A stretch of 64,000 nt of DNA from Amycolatopsis tolypomycina (lineage in GTDB: Bacteria; Actinomycetota; Actinomycetes; Mycobacteriales; Pseudonocardiaceae): contig NZ_FNSO01000004.1 of NCBI RefSeq assembly GCF_900105945.1, positions 6,886,001 through 6,950,000 on the forward strand, written 5' to 3'. The position numbers and the translations under genes were made by a program. Numbering within the stretch: position 1 is the first letter of the stretch; every line of letters begins with the position of its first letter. Shown here one piece after another: positions 35,710 to 44,442 of this stretch. The notes under the pieces are model-generated. The model did not search any database and was not told the origin of the DNA. It was given only the letters and a program-made list of their open reading frames with translations.

Positions 35710-36048
35710 ATGGCCGACGGCAACCCGCTGACCCCCGCGGCGTTCCAGGTGCTCCTGGCCCTGGCCACCGGGCCGGGCGGGCGGGCGCACGGCTACGGGA
35801 TCATGGGGTTCGTCGCCGAGGTCACCGGCGGCGCCGTCCAGCTGGGCCCCGGCACGCTCTACCGGACACTGACCCGGCTGGCCGCCGACGGCCTGGCCGA
35901 AGAGCTCCCGGGCGAGGACTCACGCCGCCGCTACTACCGGATCACCCCGGCCGGCCGGGCGGCGGCCGCGCGCGAGACGGCCCTGCTGGCCCGGCTGGTC
36001 GCCGCGGCCGGGGACGCCGGGCTCGCGGCGCGGCCGGAGTCGGCGTGA
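35710..36048 (+). CDS. PadR-family transcriptional regulator
   Basis: A 112-residue PadR regulator: TPAAFQVLLALATGP, HGYGIMGFVAEVTGG, the winged helix LGPGTLYRTLTRLAADGL and RRRYYRITPAGRAAA. Compact size lacks the long C-terminal dimerisation helix of larger PadR proteins. Its stop overlaps the next VOC gene (36045-36048), so both are co-expressed. The palindrome upstream suggests control of itself and the divergent VOC gene. Confidence 0.9.
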   Translation: MADGNPLTPAAFQVLLALATGPGGRAHGYGIMGFVAEVTGGAVQLGPGTLYRTLTRLAADGLAEELPGEDSRRRYYRITPAGRAAAARETALLARLVAAAGDAGLAARPESA

Positions 36049-36483
36049 GCCGCCCGCTCGGGCTGGTGCCGCACCTGTTCGTGCGTGACGTGGACGCGGC
36101 TCTTTCCTTCTACACCAAGGCGTTCGGCGCGGTGGAGCTGTTCCGCACGGTGCTGCCGGACGGCACGGTGCTGTTCGTCGAACTGGCCGTCGGCGACGCC
36201 CGGCTGCTGGTCAGCCAGGAGATCGCGGCCCTCGACGCGCTGGCGCCGTCGACGATCGGCGGCACCCCGATGCTGCTCACCCTGGAGACCGCCGACCCCG
36301 ACGACCTCGCCCGCCGCGCGGTCTTCGCGGGCGCGACGGTGGAAGCACCGGTCACGGAGATGTTCTTCGGCGAGCGTTACGGCCGGGTCGTCGACCCGGA
36401 TGGCCACCGCTGGGCGTTGACGACCAAGCGCGAGCAGTACACGCCCCGAGGACATCGACGCGCGGAAGCCGCACGACGTCTGA
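36045..36483 (+). CDS. VOC-family protein with a frameshifted 3' end
   Basis: A VOC protein in the PhnB/glyoxalase style: VPHLFVRDVDAALSFYTKAFGAVE, MLLTLETADPDDLARRAVFAGATV and RYGRVVDPDGHRWALTTKREQYTP. At a run of four C (36444-36447) the frame slips: with three C the protein would end EDIDARKPHDV and stop at 36481-36483, one base before the next gene. As written the frame runs on to 36752 as ~90 Arg-rich residues overlapping the opposite gene. The extra base is a recent mutation or a sequencing error. Coordinates given are for the restored gene. Confidence 0.7.
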
Positions 36484-36909
36484 TCAGCCGGCCGCGGGCC
36501 GTCGTCCGACCCCGGCGAAGTGTTCGTGCAGCTCACGGACGTGCTGGGCCCAGAACAGCTGCCGCCCGCCCCGGGTCCGCGGCACCGCCATGCCCTTGCG
36601 GCTCGCCAGCCGGTAGAAGCCGGGACCGGCGTCGTCGGCGCCGAGGTTCCGCACGAGCGCGCCGAGCAGCCGCCCGCCCGCCTCGTCGAACGCGGCCTCG
36701 GAGATGCGGTCGAGCAGGTAGGCCATGCTCGCGCGGCCCGCACCGGTGGTGAAGTCGAACCCGGCCACGCCGGTGCGGCGGGTCAGCGCGGCGGCGAATT
36801 CACCGAAGGAAGTCGTCCTGTCCACGACCGCGCGCTCGACCAGAATCGCCTTGCCCGCATCGATCATCTTTTGCCATTCCGCCACGTCACGTCCGTACAA
36901 GCTGACCAC
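36484..36909 (-). CDS. Hypothetical protein
   Basis: About 141 residues from GTG 36909 (VVSLYGRDVAEWQKMIDAGK...). The segment FGEFAAALTRRTGVAGFDFTTGAGRASMAYLLDRIS resembles no family I can name with confidence; the C-terminus KGMAVPRTRGGRQLFWAQHVRELHEHF is basic. An upstream frame to 37020 exists but looks non-coding. It converges with the VOC gene, immediately adjacent to its restored stop. Confidence 0.6.
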   Translation of the reverse strand: MVSLYGRDVAEWQKMIDAGKAILVERAVVDRTTSFGEFAAALTRRTGVAGFDFTTGAGRASMAYLLDRISEAAFDEAGGRLLGALVRNLGADDAGPGFYRLASRKGMAVPRTRGGRQLFWAQHVRELHEHFAGVGRRPAAG

Positions 36910-37187
36910 CTCTCGCAGTTTCCGGCGAACCCTTCCGGTTGGTCGCGAGAGGATGCCACACGCCCGATCCGGACGCACACGGGGGTCGGTTTCCCTTGTC
37001 ACCACGGAAACCTTCCACACCGCTGACGGTTTCTTTCGCTCTCCCGGCCGCTCCGGCAGGAGTTTTCCACCATTGCGATGATTGGGGGAACCACCTGGGA
37101 AGCGGCGCCAGAATGAAATAAAGTCGGCGCCTTCCCGGGCCCGGATCGATCGCCGGGTCCGGCATTCGGAGAAATCACAGGAGCGAA

Positions 37188-38102
37188 GTGCGCGATACCC
37201 GAGCCCGGTCCTCGTTCGGCTTCCTCGCCCGCGCGCTGGGCGCGTGCCGGGCCGACCGGACCACCGGCTCGCTGTACCTCGCCGGCCACCCCGGCGGCGT
37301 GGTCCACCTGCGCGAAGGTGCCGTGGCGGCGGTCGACAGCCCGGGTGCGCCCGGGGCGGACGCGCTGCTGGTGCGGTCGGGCCGGATCAGCGAGCCGGAC
37401 TGGTCGGCGGTGCTGCGCGCCGGCGGCGTCCCGCGCGGGATCGGCCGTGCCGCACTGCGGCTGGTCGCCACGATGGCCGTGCAGGACGGCGCCTTCGCCA
37501 TCGTCGCGGGCACCATCGACGAGTACGCCGTCGACCCCGACCCCCTGGACGTGCCGCTGCCGGTCAGCCCGGGGATCGAGCTCGACCGGCTGCTGGCCGA
37601 GACCGCGCGGCGGCTCGACGCGCTCGCGTCACTGCCCACGGCGGTGTCCCCGCACCGGGAACGCCTCGCCGCCGTCACCGGCGCGGAGCCGGCCGCGCTG
37701 AGCACCACGCGCCGCGCCATCATCGAGGGCGCGGACGGCAGGCGCAGCGCCCGGGACATCGCGTTCCTGCTGGGCCGCAACGTCTTCCCGGTGACGGTCG
37801 AGGTGTCCAGGATGGTCGGCGACGGGCTCCTCACCATCGCCGACGGCGTGCCCGGCACCACCACCGGCTCGCTCGCCCCGCTCCGGCCACGCACCCCGGA
37901 GACCGGCGCGGCGGTCGCCGTCACCGATCCGAAGCCACGCCTCCCCCGGCGCGAACCCGGCGCGAGCGGCGCCGGGGACGACCCGCCGCGGCCGTCCGGC
38001 TGGCAGGTGCTGCCCCGGCTGCTCAACCGCATCCGGGCCGGCCCGGCCACCGCGCCCCGCGGCGACACCCCGCACCGGAAAGGGACCACCCATGGACCGT
38101 GA
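37188..38102 (+). CDS. DUF4388/PATAN-like protein
   Basis: A 304-residue cytoplasmic protein. The N-terminal half (GFLARALGACRADRTTGSLYLAG, VVHLREGAVAAVDSPGAPGADAL) resembles PATAN/DUF4388 domains, which occur with response-regulator and Roadblock signalling proteins; later IIEGADGRRSARDIAFLLGRNVFPVTVEVSRMV looks like a short winged helix. GTG 37188 has AGGAG four bases upstream. The stop overlaps a 42-codon ORF (GTGA), and a Roadblock gene follows, suggesting a small signalling operon. No partner GTPase is adjacent. Confidence 0.65.
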   Translation: MRDTRARSSFGFLARALGACRADRTTGSLYLAGHPGGVVHLREGAVAAVDSPGAPGADALLVRSGRISEPDWSAVLRAGGVPRGIGRAALRLVATMAVQDGAFAIVAGTIDEYAVDPDPLDVPLPVSPGIELDRLLAETARRLDALASLPTAVSPHRERLAAVTGAEPAALSTTRRAIIEGADGRRSARDIAFLLGRNVFPVTVEVSRMVGDGLLTIADGVPGTTTGSLAPLRPRTPETGAAVAVTDPKPRLPRREPGASGAGDDPPRPSGWQVLPRLLNRIRAGPATAPRGDTPHRKGTTHGP

Positions 38103-38227
38103 CGCGCCGGCCGGCGAGCGCCGACACGCTCGTGCCCGGCGTGCTCATCGCGGCCGGCACGGAGGACCGCATCGACCACGAAGGCGTCTCCGCGCTCGCC
38201 GCCGGGCCGTCGTCCACAGCCTGCTGA
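38099..38227 (+). CDS. Possible 42-aa coupled ORF
   Basis: GTG at 38099 overlaps the TGA of the PATAN-like gene (GTGA). The peptide contains ADTLVPGVLIAAGTEDRIDH and ends in a Cys. Codon bias is good, and it lies between the PATAN-like and Roadblock genes. Its reality rests on the overlap and codon use only. Confidence 0.4.
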   Translation: MTRRPASADTLVPGVLIAAGTEDRIDHEGVSALAAGPSSTAC

Positions 38228-38256
38228 ACCCCCATCCCCGAAGAAGGAGAACCGCC

Positions 38257-38679
38257 GTGCTGGGCAAAGGCCAGAACCTGTCGGACCAGATGAGCCTCAT
38301 GGTGAAGCGGATGCGGCAGGAGGTGCCCGACTGCCTGGCCGCCGGCGTCGTCGACCTGGCCACCGGCATGCTGCTGGCCGTCGAGACCACCGACGCCCAC
38401 CCGCCGGAGGTGCTGGACCTGCTGGCCGGGGCAACCCTCGACCTCTTCCAGGGCCGCACGGTGGTGATGATCGAGGACATCTTCAAGGAGCGCCGCGGCG
38501 TCGCCAGCGGCGAGCACTACTTCCAGGAGATCCTGGTCAACAGCGCCAACCTGACCCACCTGTTCATCCGCAACAACCAGAACACCGACGTGGTCGCGGT
38601 CGTGGTCTGCCCGAAGTCGGTGAACATCGGCATGCTCTTCGCCGGTGCCCGCCGCGTGGTCAAGGGCCTGGAGCTCTGA
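38257..38679 (+). CDS. Roadblock/LC7-domain protein
   Basis: A 140-residue Roadblock/LC7 protein: VPDCLAAGVVDLATGMLLAVET, FKERRGVASGEHYFQEILVNSANLTHLFIR and DVVAVVVCPKSVNIGMLFAGARR. Such proteins dimerise and regulate small GTPases (as MglB does MglA) or occur in actinobacterial conservons. GTG 38257 has GGAG eight bases upstream. No DUF742 or GTPase gene follows, so this is not a standard conservon; the PATAN-like partner is upstream. Confidence 0.8.
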   Translation: MLGKGQNLSDQMSLMVKRMRQEVPDCLAAGVVDLATGMLLAVETTDAHPPEVLDLLAGATLDLFQGRTVVMIEDIFKERRGVASGEHYFQEILVNSANLTHLFIRNNQNTDVVAVVVCPKSVNIGMLFAGARRVVKGLEL

Positions 38680-38814
38680 CCCCCTGAACGCCTGCCGGGG
38701 TGGCGCATCCGCCCGCCGCCGCCCCGGCAGGCCCGGCGGCGAAGCTTCGTCCGGAAAGGACAGTCCGGCCGACCCTGCCGAGCCGTCCGGCGGTTTCTCG
38801 GCGAGAATGCTTTC

Positions 38815-40371
38815 GTGGTTTCGGTGCGCAGCGTGGTCGACCGGGTGGGTCCGACGCTGCTGCACGCGCTCCAGGTGCCCGACGACTCGCCCGCGGTCGC
38901 CGACGTCGTCATCGCCGAACCCGGCGGTGCGCTCACCCTGTCCGCCGGCGACCTCGTGCTCGGCGTCGCCACGACCGGCCCCGGCGACGCCGCCGAGCTG
39001 GTGAAGCAGAGTGCCGCCCAGGGCGCGGCCGCCGTCCTGCTCAAACCGCCGCTGGCCGCGAAGCCGGCGGTGAAGCGGGCCGCGAAGGCCAGCGGGATCG
39101 CGCTGATCCAGGTGCACGCGGCGACGTCGTGGGCCCAGCTCGTCTGGCTGCTGCGGACCGTCCTCGACGCCCTCGCCGACGAGTCGGAGGACCTCGATCC
39201 GGGGTCCGGCGACCTGTTCCGGCTGGCCGACGCCGTCGCGAGCGTCGTGGACGCGCCGGTGACCATCGAGGACACCAACTCGCGCGTGCTCGCCTACTCC
39301 GCGCGCCAGGACCTGACCGACCCCGCCCGCGTCGCCACGATCATGGGCCGCCGCATCCCCGACGACGTCCTCGCGCGGTTCCGGTCGCGCGGGGTGTTCC
39401 GCGAGCTGTCCCGCGGCCGGCAGACGATCTTCGTCCCGGCCCAGCGCGACGGCACGCTGCCGCGGCTGATCGTGCCGATCCGGATGGGCGGCGAGCTGCT
39501 CGGGTCGATGTGGGCGGTGGTCGCCGGGCCGGTGTCCGACGAGCGCGCGGCCGCGTTCGCCGACGCCGCCCCGGTCGTCGCGCTGCACCTGCTGCGGCGC
39601 CGCGCGCACACCGACGCCCAGCGCCGCGCGTCGGCCGAGCTGCTGCGCGCGGTGCTCGAAGGCAACGCGAACCCGCGCAAGGCGATGGCGGAGCTGGACC
39701 TGTCCGACGAGCCGCACCGCGTGGTCGTCATCGAGGTCACCGGCGGCGACGGGCGGGACGCCGAGGGCCTGCGGCTGGCCCTGCTCGAACGGATCTCCCA
39801 GGGCATCGGCAGCCGTCCGGTGGCGACCGAGCTCGGCGGGCTGCTCTACGCGGTGGTGCCGGACCGGCCGGGGCCGGGCGGCTGGGCCGAGCTGCGGCAG
39901 GCGCTCGAAGCGCAACCGGCGTCCCGGCGTGGCGGCGCCCCGCGCGCGGCGGCGGGCTCCCCCGGCGGGCTCGGCGACCTCTCGGCGTCCCGCGCCCAGG
40001 CCGACGAGGCGCTGGGCCTGCTGCGCGCCGAAATCCTGCACGACCGCGTGATCGCGTTCGACGAAGCCTGGACGGCGCTGACGCTGCACCGCGGCGCGAC
40101 GGCGGCGGCCGCGGCCCGCGTCGCCGACCTCGGTCCCCTGAGCACCCTGCGCGCGCACGACGAGTCGGGCAAGGCCGGCTACGTCCAGACGCTGTACGAG
40201 TGGCTGCGGCACCCCGGCGACCCGCGGGCGGCGGCGCGGGAGCTGCGGATCCACCCGAACACCCTGCGGTACCGGATGCGGAAGCTCCTCGAGCTGGTGC
40301 CGCTGGACCTCGACGACCCCGACGTCCGGCTGGCGCTGCTGACCCAGCTCGTGGCCGTGCGCTGGAGCTGA
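38815..40371 (+). CDS. PucR-family transcriptional regulator
   Basis: A 518-residue PucR/CdaR-type regulator. N-terminal region ~1-250 is a mixed sensory part, with GAF-like DAPVTIEDTNSRVLAYS; the C-terminal ends in the diagnostic HTH RAAARELRIHPNTLRYRMRKLLEL. Such proteins activate purine or aromatic catabolism, but the neighbours (Roadblock, metalloprotease) give no clue to the target. The GTG start has no Shine-Dalgarno sequence. Confidence 0.88.
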   Translation: MVSVRSVVDRVGPTLLHALQVPDDSPAVADVVIAEPGGALTLSAGDLVLGVATTGPGDAAELVKQSAAQGAAAVLLKPPLAAKPAVKRAAKASGIALIQVHAATSWAQLVWLLRTVLDALADESEDLDPGSGDLFRLADAVASVVDAPVTIEDTNSRVLAYSARQDLTDPARVATIMGRRIPDDVLARFRSRGVFRELSRGRQTIFVPAQRDGTLPRLIVPIRMGGELLGSMWAVVAGPVSDERAAAFADAAPVVALHLLRRRAHTDAQRRASAELLRAVLEGNANPRKAMAELDLSDEPHRVVVIEVTGGDGRDAEGLRLALLERISQGIGSRPVATELGGLLYAVVPDRPGPGGWAELRQALEAQPASRRGGAPRAAAGSPGGLGDLSASRAQADEALGLLRAEILHDRVIAFDEAWTALTLHRGATAAAAARVADLGPLSTLRAHDESGKAGYVQTLYEWLRHPGDPRAAARELRIHPNTLRYRMRKLLELVPLDLDDPDVRLALLTQLVAVRWS

Positions 40372-40536
40372 TTGGGCCGTTCGGCCCAACCTTCGACGTA
40401 TGCGCTACTCCGCATGGATCGCGCCGATCGTTCGGATTGTCTTTTCCAGCCGAAAGATGGTGGATTCCGAAGATCGCGTGCCGCATTTTCTCTTCACCAC
40501 CCCGGGTAGCCGGGTCGTTGCAAGAGGAGTTCGCCC

Positions 40537-41457
40537 ATGAGCAGTTCGAAGCGCTTCGGCAAGGCGGTCAAGCTGGGTGCGGTGTCCGCGCTCTCCCTGG
40601 TCGCCTTGACCATCCCGGCCGCGGGAGCCGGGAGCGCCGTCGCGGCGCCGAGCGGCGACTGCTTCACCCCCGCGCACGCCGCGGACCGCAGCAAGGACGG
40701 CCACGCCGACACGGTGTCCCCGGCGGAGGCGGCCCGCATCGAGGCGGACATGCAGAGCAAGCTCGCCGCCAAGCGCACGGCACGCGTCTCCCAGGTCGCG
40801 GCCGCCACCTCGATCCCGGTGTACTTCCACGTGATCACGAGCGGTTCGGCGGGCAACGTGCCGGCGGCGACGATCACCAAGCAGATCTCGGTCCTGAACA
40901 GCGCGTACGCCTCGAGCGGCTTCAGCTTCTCGCTGGTCAGCACGGACTACACGAACAACTCGACCTGGTACAACGGCATCACCGACGGCACCACGGCCGA
41001 GCGCAACATGAAGAACGCGCTCCGCAAGGGCGGCGCGAACGCGCTGAACATCTACACGGCCAAGCTCGGCGACGACCTCCTCGGCTGGGCGACGTTCCCG
41101 TCGAACTACAAGTCGCAGCCGAAGCTGGACGGCGTGGTCCTGCTGGACACGTCCCTCCCGGGCGGTTCGGCGACGAACTACAACGAGGGCGACACGGCAA
41201 CCCACGAGGTCGGCCACTGGATGGGCCTCTACCACACGTTCCAGGGCGGCTGCTCGGGTTCGGGCGACTACGTGTCGGACACCCCGGCCGAGGCCACGGC
41301 GACGTCGGGCTGCCCGGCGAACAAGGACACCTGCTCGACGTCGGGCGTGGACCCGGTGCACAACTTCATGGACTACAGCTACGACAGCTGCATGTACGAG
41401 TTCACCAAGGGCCAGAGCACCCGGATGCAGAACGCCTGGTCGGCGTACCGCGCCTGA
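40537..41457 (+). CDS. Secreted zinc metalloprotease, M43 (pappalysin-like)
   Basis: A 306-residue secreted protease. Signal peptide of ~37 residues ends at VAA|PS; a propeptide with a Cys ([10 protein letters not shown]) follows. The metzincin motif is complete: [11 protein letters not shown] (HEXXHXXGXXH), with Met-turn [11 protein letters not shown]. Cysteines in the catalytic part ([16 protein letters not shown]) suggest disulphides. Family M43 proteases cleave extracellular proteins. AGAGGAG precedes the ATG. A terminator-like hairpin follows the stop. Confidence 0.92.
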   Translation: MSSSKRFGKAVKLGAVSALSLVALTIPAAGAGSAVAAPSGDCFTPAHAADRSKDGHADTVSPAEAARIEADMQSKLAAKRTARVSQVAAATSIPVYFHVITSGSAGNVPAATITKQISVLNSAYASSGFSFSLVSTDYTNNSTWYNGITDGTTAERNMKNALRKGGANALNIYTAKLGDDLLGWATFPSNYKSQPKLDGVVLLDTSLPGGSATNYNEGDTATHEVGHWMGLYHTFQGGCSGSGDYVSDTPAEATATSGCPANKDTCSTSGVDPVHNFMDYSYDSCMYEFTKGQSTRMQNAWSAYRA

Positions 41458-41470
41458 GCCTCCGCGTCCC

Positions 41471-41502
41471 GTGAAGGCCTTCTCTTCGGAGGAGGCCTTC
41501 AC
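41471..41502 (+). terminator. Terminator after the metalloprotease gene
   Basis: GTGAAGGCCT and AGGCCTTCAC, perfect 10-bp stem with 12-base loop, 13 bases past the stop. Confidence 0.7.
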
Positions 41503-41538
41503 GGCTTTCCGGGGCTCGGTGACCGAGCCGGTGACCGG

Positions 41539-41666
41539 CTGTCCACAGCCCCCACCGGTTGTGGATGACCCCGGCCGTGACCCCCTCGAATCGCCGGAAC
41601 CGTCAGCACCAGCCGATAGACTGAGCGGGGCTCGTCCCCCAGGGATGGGTGGGGCGCGATGTCAGG
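41539..41666. repeat. 128-base direct repeat, copy 1
   Basis: Starts CTGTCCACAGCCCCC and ends GGGGCGCGATGTCAGG; homologous base for base to 42605-42802 apart from scattered substitutions and a 14-base unit present once here and six times there. Its right end forms the last codons of the phosphotransferase gene. Confidence 0.85.
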
Positions 41667-42253
41667 CCCTCGAAGGCGAAAGCGGCAAACAACTCCAGGC
41701 GGTGCCGCCGATCGGGAGGACGGGGGTAACGCAGCGCCCGGAGGCACTCCGCGTCGTCCCGGAAGGGAGCGACGTACTCCAACGCGTAGGCGACGTCGTG
41801 GAGCCGGGTGCCAGGACGGGCGAAGTCCCAATCGAGGATCCCCACCGGCTGTTCGCCCTGCCAGACGACGTTCCACGGACCGAAGTCGCCGTGGCAAACC
41901 ACCTCGCCACCGCCGCGCTCGCCGGTGTACCACGCGAGCTCGCCGGACGGCCGGAAATCGGCCACCGCGTCGTGGTAGTCCCGCAGCAACCGGGCAAACC
42001 TCGTCAGGCCGGCATCGTCGGCCACCTTGGCCCAGCCCTGCGGTCCGGACTCGCCCTCGAGATAGGTGAGGACCTCGCAGCCGTCGTCGTCGACGCCCAG
42101 CACGCGAGGCGCGGCCGGGAAGCCCACGGCCTCCAGGTGCCGAAGCAGAGCGTGAACCGCGGGCGACCACGGGTAGGTGGGCCGGCGGACGGTGTCGCCG
42201 ACGCGCACCACCCGCCGACGCGGCTGGTCCTGCAGGACGTCATCACCGGTCAC
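41603..42253 (-). CDS. Aminoglycoside-phosphotransferase-like kinase (APH family)
   Basis: A 216-residue APH-fold kinase, short for the family. It has VEAVGFPAAPRVLG-like N-lobe residues (ALLRHLEAVGFPAAPRVLG), the catalytic loop VVCHGDFGPWNVVW (Asp and Asn) and the metal site ILDWDFARPG. A GTG start at 42253 is used. The last ~20 residues (GLTSRPTHPWGTS...) are encoded by a dispersed repeat, so the natural C-terminus may have been altered by repeat insertion. Substrate unknown; antibiotic or small-molecule kinase. Confidence 0.75.
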   Translation of the reverse strand: MTGDDVLQDQPRRRVVRVGDTVRRPTYPWSPAVHALLRHLEAVGFPAAPRVLGVDDDGCEVLTYLEGESGPQGWAKVADDAGLTRFARLLRDYHDAVADFRPSGELAWYTGERGGGEVVCHGDFGPWNVVWQGEQPVGILDWDFARPGTRLHDVAYALEYVAPFRDDAECLRALRYPRPPDRRHRLELFAAFAFEGLTSRPTHPWGTSPAQSIGWC

Positions 42254-42604
42254 GCCAGCGGACCCTACCGGCGGTGGCCGTCGTGCCTCGCGGCATTTTT
42301 GCGGCGGCGGAACATCCGCGCCCTCCTCCACCCCCTCGCCGGCCCGCTGCGGCGGCGATTTTCCGCTTCCCGTGCGGCTTTCCCCCAGCCGGGCCGCCCC
42401 CGATTGTGGATGAGCGTCGGCCGCGAGCGGGGGGCCTGCTTTGGCCTGGTGGAAGCATGTGCCGGCAACAGAAAAGCGGCCGGCAGGTCGGCATCGACTA
42501 CCGGACCGCGAAACGCCGGCAGACCAAGGCCGCGGCGGCGATTTTCCGCTCCCCGTCCGGCTTTCCCCCAGCAAGACGGCCAGTCCCCGGGCCGACGGGC
42601 ATAT

Positions 42605-42802
42605 CTGTCCACAGCCCCCGCCGATTGTGGATGGCCCGGGCAATGACCCCCTCGAATCGCCGGAACTGTGGGCACCGGCCGATAGGCTGAGCGGGGCTCG
42701 TCCCCCAGGGATGGGTGGGGCGCGATGGGTGGGGCGCGATGGGTGGGGCGCGATGGGTGGGGCGCGATGGGTGGGGCGCGATGGGTGGGGCGCGATGTCA
42801 GG
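42605..42802. repeat. Direct repeat, copy 2, with expanded tandem array
   Basis: The counterpart of 41539-41666, exactly 70 bases longer because the 14-base unit is repeated five extra times. Otherwise colinear. Confidence 0.85.
42711..42794. repeat. 14-base tandem array, six units
   Basis: ATGGGTGGGGCGCG repeated six times without a mismatch. A single unit is at 41645-41658. This is a minisatellite likely to vary in copy number between strains. Confidence 0.95.
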
Positions 42803-42924
42803 GCCGCCGGATGGCTGCGCACCGGCCGGACCCCGCGCCGGCCCCCCGCGCGGCCGAAGTCAACGGCCGGCCCGCAAACCATTGACTGGGCCCGAGAAGA
42901 CCCGCCGAGCGGTGGGGCGCGATG

Positions 42925-43338
42925 TCAGGGCCGGCCGCCACGCACCTCGTAACCGAGGTCCTTCTCCACCAGCCGCGAAGGCCGCAGGTACACCCAGACC
43001 GCGCTCACATCCCCGTACAGGTACTCCCGAAACCGCGGATCCCACCGCTCCTCGTCATCCCCCAGGTACCGCACCAGCTTCCGCCGCCCCCGCGCCACGT
43101 CGAACGGCCGCACCTCCGCCGCGCCGCGAGCCAGGACCTGCCGCACCACTCCGGTCTCGAGCTCGCAGACGTCCACCGACAGCGCCACCCGCGCCGGGAG
43201 CAGCGACGGCAACCGGGACCACGGCCCGCTGAGGATCCAGAACGCGCCGTCCTCCCACAGGTACCAGACCGGCCGGATCGTCGGACCGTCCGTGGCCAGC
43301 CGTGCCGTCAGGGGGCGGGCGAGGAAGGCGTCGATCAT
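42925..43338 (-). CDS. Pyridoxamine 5'-phosphate oxidase/flavin-binding-like protein
   Basis: A 137-residue split-barrel flavin-binding protein: MIDAFLARPLTARLATDGPT, PVWYLWEDGAFWILSGPWSR and LGDDEERWDPRFREYLYGD. Such proteins bind FMN or F420 and often reduce or oxidise small molecules. Its ATG overlaps the stop of the oxidoreductase gene (ATGA, 43335-43338), implying co-expression. Its stop lies inside a copy of the GGTGGGGCGCGATGTCAGG repeat word. Confidence 0.75.
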   Translation of the reverse strand: MIDAFLARPLTARLATDGPTIRPVWYLWEDGAFWILSGPWSRLPSLLPARVALSVDVCELETGVVRQVLARGAAEVRPFDVARGRRKLVRYLGDDEERWDPRFREYLYGDVSAVWVYLRPSRLVEKDLGYEVRGGRP

Positions 43339-44270
43339 GTGACCAGCAACGTCTTCCCGACGGTCGCCCGCGACTCGATCGCCGCGTGGGCGTCCGCCGC
43401 CTTCTCCAGTGGGAAGCGCTGGCCGATCACCGGTACCAGGTCGCCCGCCGCTGCCGCGGTCAGCGCCGACTCCGTGAACGCCCGCAGCTCGTCCGGCGTC
43501 CCGATCGACTGCACCAGCGAAACTCCCCGCGCCGCGGCGGCCTCCGGCGACACCTCCGCCCACGAGCCGCCCGCCAAGCCGTACGCCGCCATCCGGCCGC
43601 CCTCGCGCAGCAGCCCGAACGCCGCCGTGCCGATCGCGCCACCGACCCCGTCGAACACGACGTCCAGCGGGCCCACCGAAGACGTCCAGTCCGGCCGCAG
43701 GTAGTCGACCACCGCGTCCGCCCCGCGCACGCGAGCCACCTTCGCCGGCCCGCCCGCCGCGCCGATCACCGTCGCCCCCGCCGCCTTCGCCAGCTGGACC
43801 AGGAGGCTGCCGACGCCGCCCGCCGCCGCCTCGACCAGGACTCGATCACCCGGGCGGACCCCGGCCGCGTGCACCAGGCCGGTCGCCGTCCGGCCGTCCG
43901 CGAGCAGCGCCACCGCCGCGTCGAGGGCGAGCGCGGGCGGCACCTCGAACACCGCCGCTGCGTCCACCGCGACGCGCTCGGCGTACCCGCCGGACCCGCC
44001 CGTCGACGTGACCACCCGCTGCCCCGCCAGCCCCGGGTCCACCCCCGGGCCGACCGCGCTGATCACGCCGCCGACGCCGTTGCCCGGGATCACCGGCGGC
44101 GCAGCCTTGAACGGCCCCGGCGCCCCCGCCCGGAACTGCGTCTCGACGAACGTGATGTTCGCGAACGCCACCTCCACCAGCACCTGTCCCGGCCCGGGCA
44201 CCGGATCCGGCGCCTCCCCCGGGACCAGGACTTCCGGACCACCGAACTCTCTCAACCACACCGCTCGCAT
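43335..44270 (-). CDS. Zinc-type MDR quinone oxidoreductase
   Basis: A 311-residue medium-chain dehydrogenase/reductase of the NADPH:quinone reductase type: VEVAFANITFVETQFRAG, PPVIPGNGVGGVISAVGPGV, VLVEAAAGGVGSLLVQLAK and GAAGGPAKVARVRGADAVVDY. No structural zinc cysteines are seen. ATG 44270 is preferred over 44291. It diverges from alanine dehydrogenase. Substrate could be a quinone or enone. Confidence 0.88.
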   Translation of the reverse strand: MRAVWLREFGGPEVLVPGEAPDPVPGPGQVLVEVAFANITFVETQFRAGAPGPFKAAPPVIPGNGVGGVISAVGPGVDPGLAGQRVVTSTGGSGGYAERVAVDAAAVFEVPPALALDAAVALLADGRTATGLVHAAGVRPGDRVLVEAAAGGVGSLLVQLAKAAGATVIGAAGGPAKVARVRGADAVVDYLRPDWTSSVGPLDVVFDGVGGAIGTAAFGLLREGGRMAAYGLAGGSWAEVSPEAAAARGVSLVQSIGTPDELRAFTESALTAAAAGDLVPVIGQRFPLEKAADAHAAIESRATVGKTLLVT

Positions 44271-44442
44271 GCCGCAACCGTGCAACTTCAAGTGAGGTCG
44301 AGGTCAAGCATCTTGTTCGCACAGCACCACGAATACCGCCCGCAATTGTCGTTTCAGGACGATGACACCGCCGTCCGGGTGGTTCACCGTGAGTGGCAAC
44401 ACCGCACCGATTCCGGACGCAGACCGACCCAGGAGGCCGACC

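Larger units (their letters stand above)
42254..42924. other. Gene-free repeat region
   Basis: 671 bases with no convincing gene. It contains a 41-base direct repeat (42349-42389 and 42532-42572, two mismatches, starting GCGGCGGCGATTTTCCGCT), the second 128-base-type repeat and a 14-base tandem array. TTGTGGATG-like words occur at 42401-42411 and inside both long repeats. Confidence 0.7.

Noticed and set aside
41539..42660. DnaA-box cluster or replication origin
   Set aside because: TGTCCACAG and TTGTGGATG words occur in pairs but only as part of the duplicated repeat; no dnaA/dnaN, AT-rich region or box array is nearby.
42711..42794. CRISPR-like array
   Set aside because: Units are 14 bases, directly abutting with no spacers: a tandem minisatellite.
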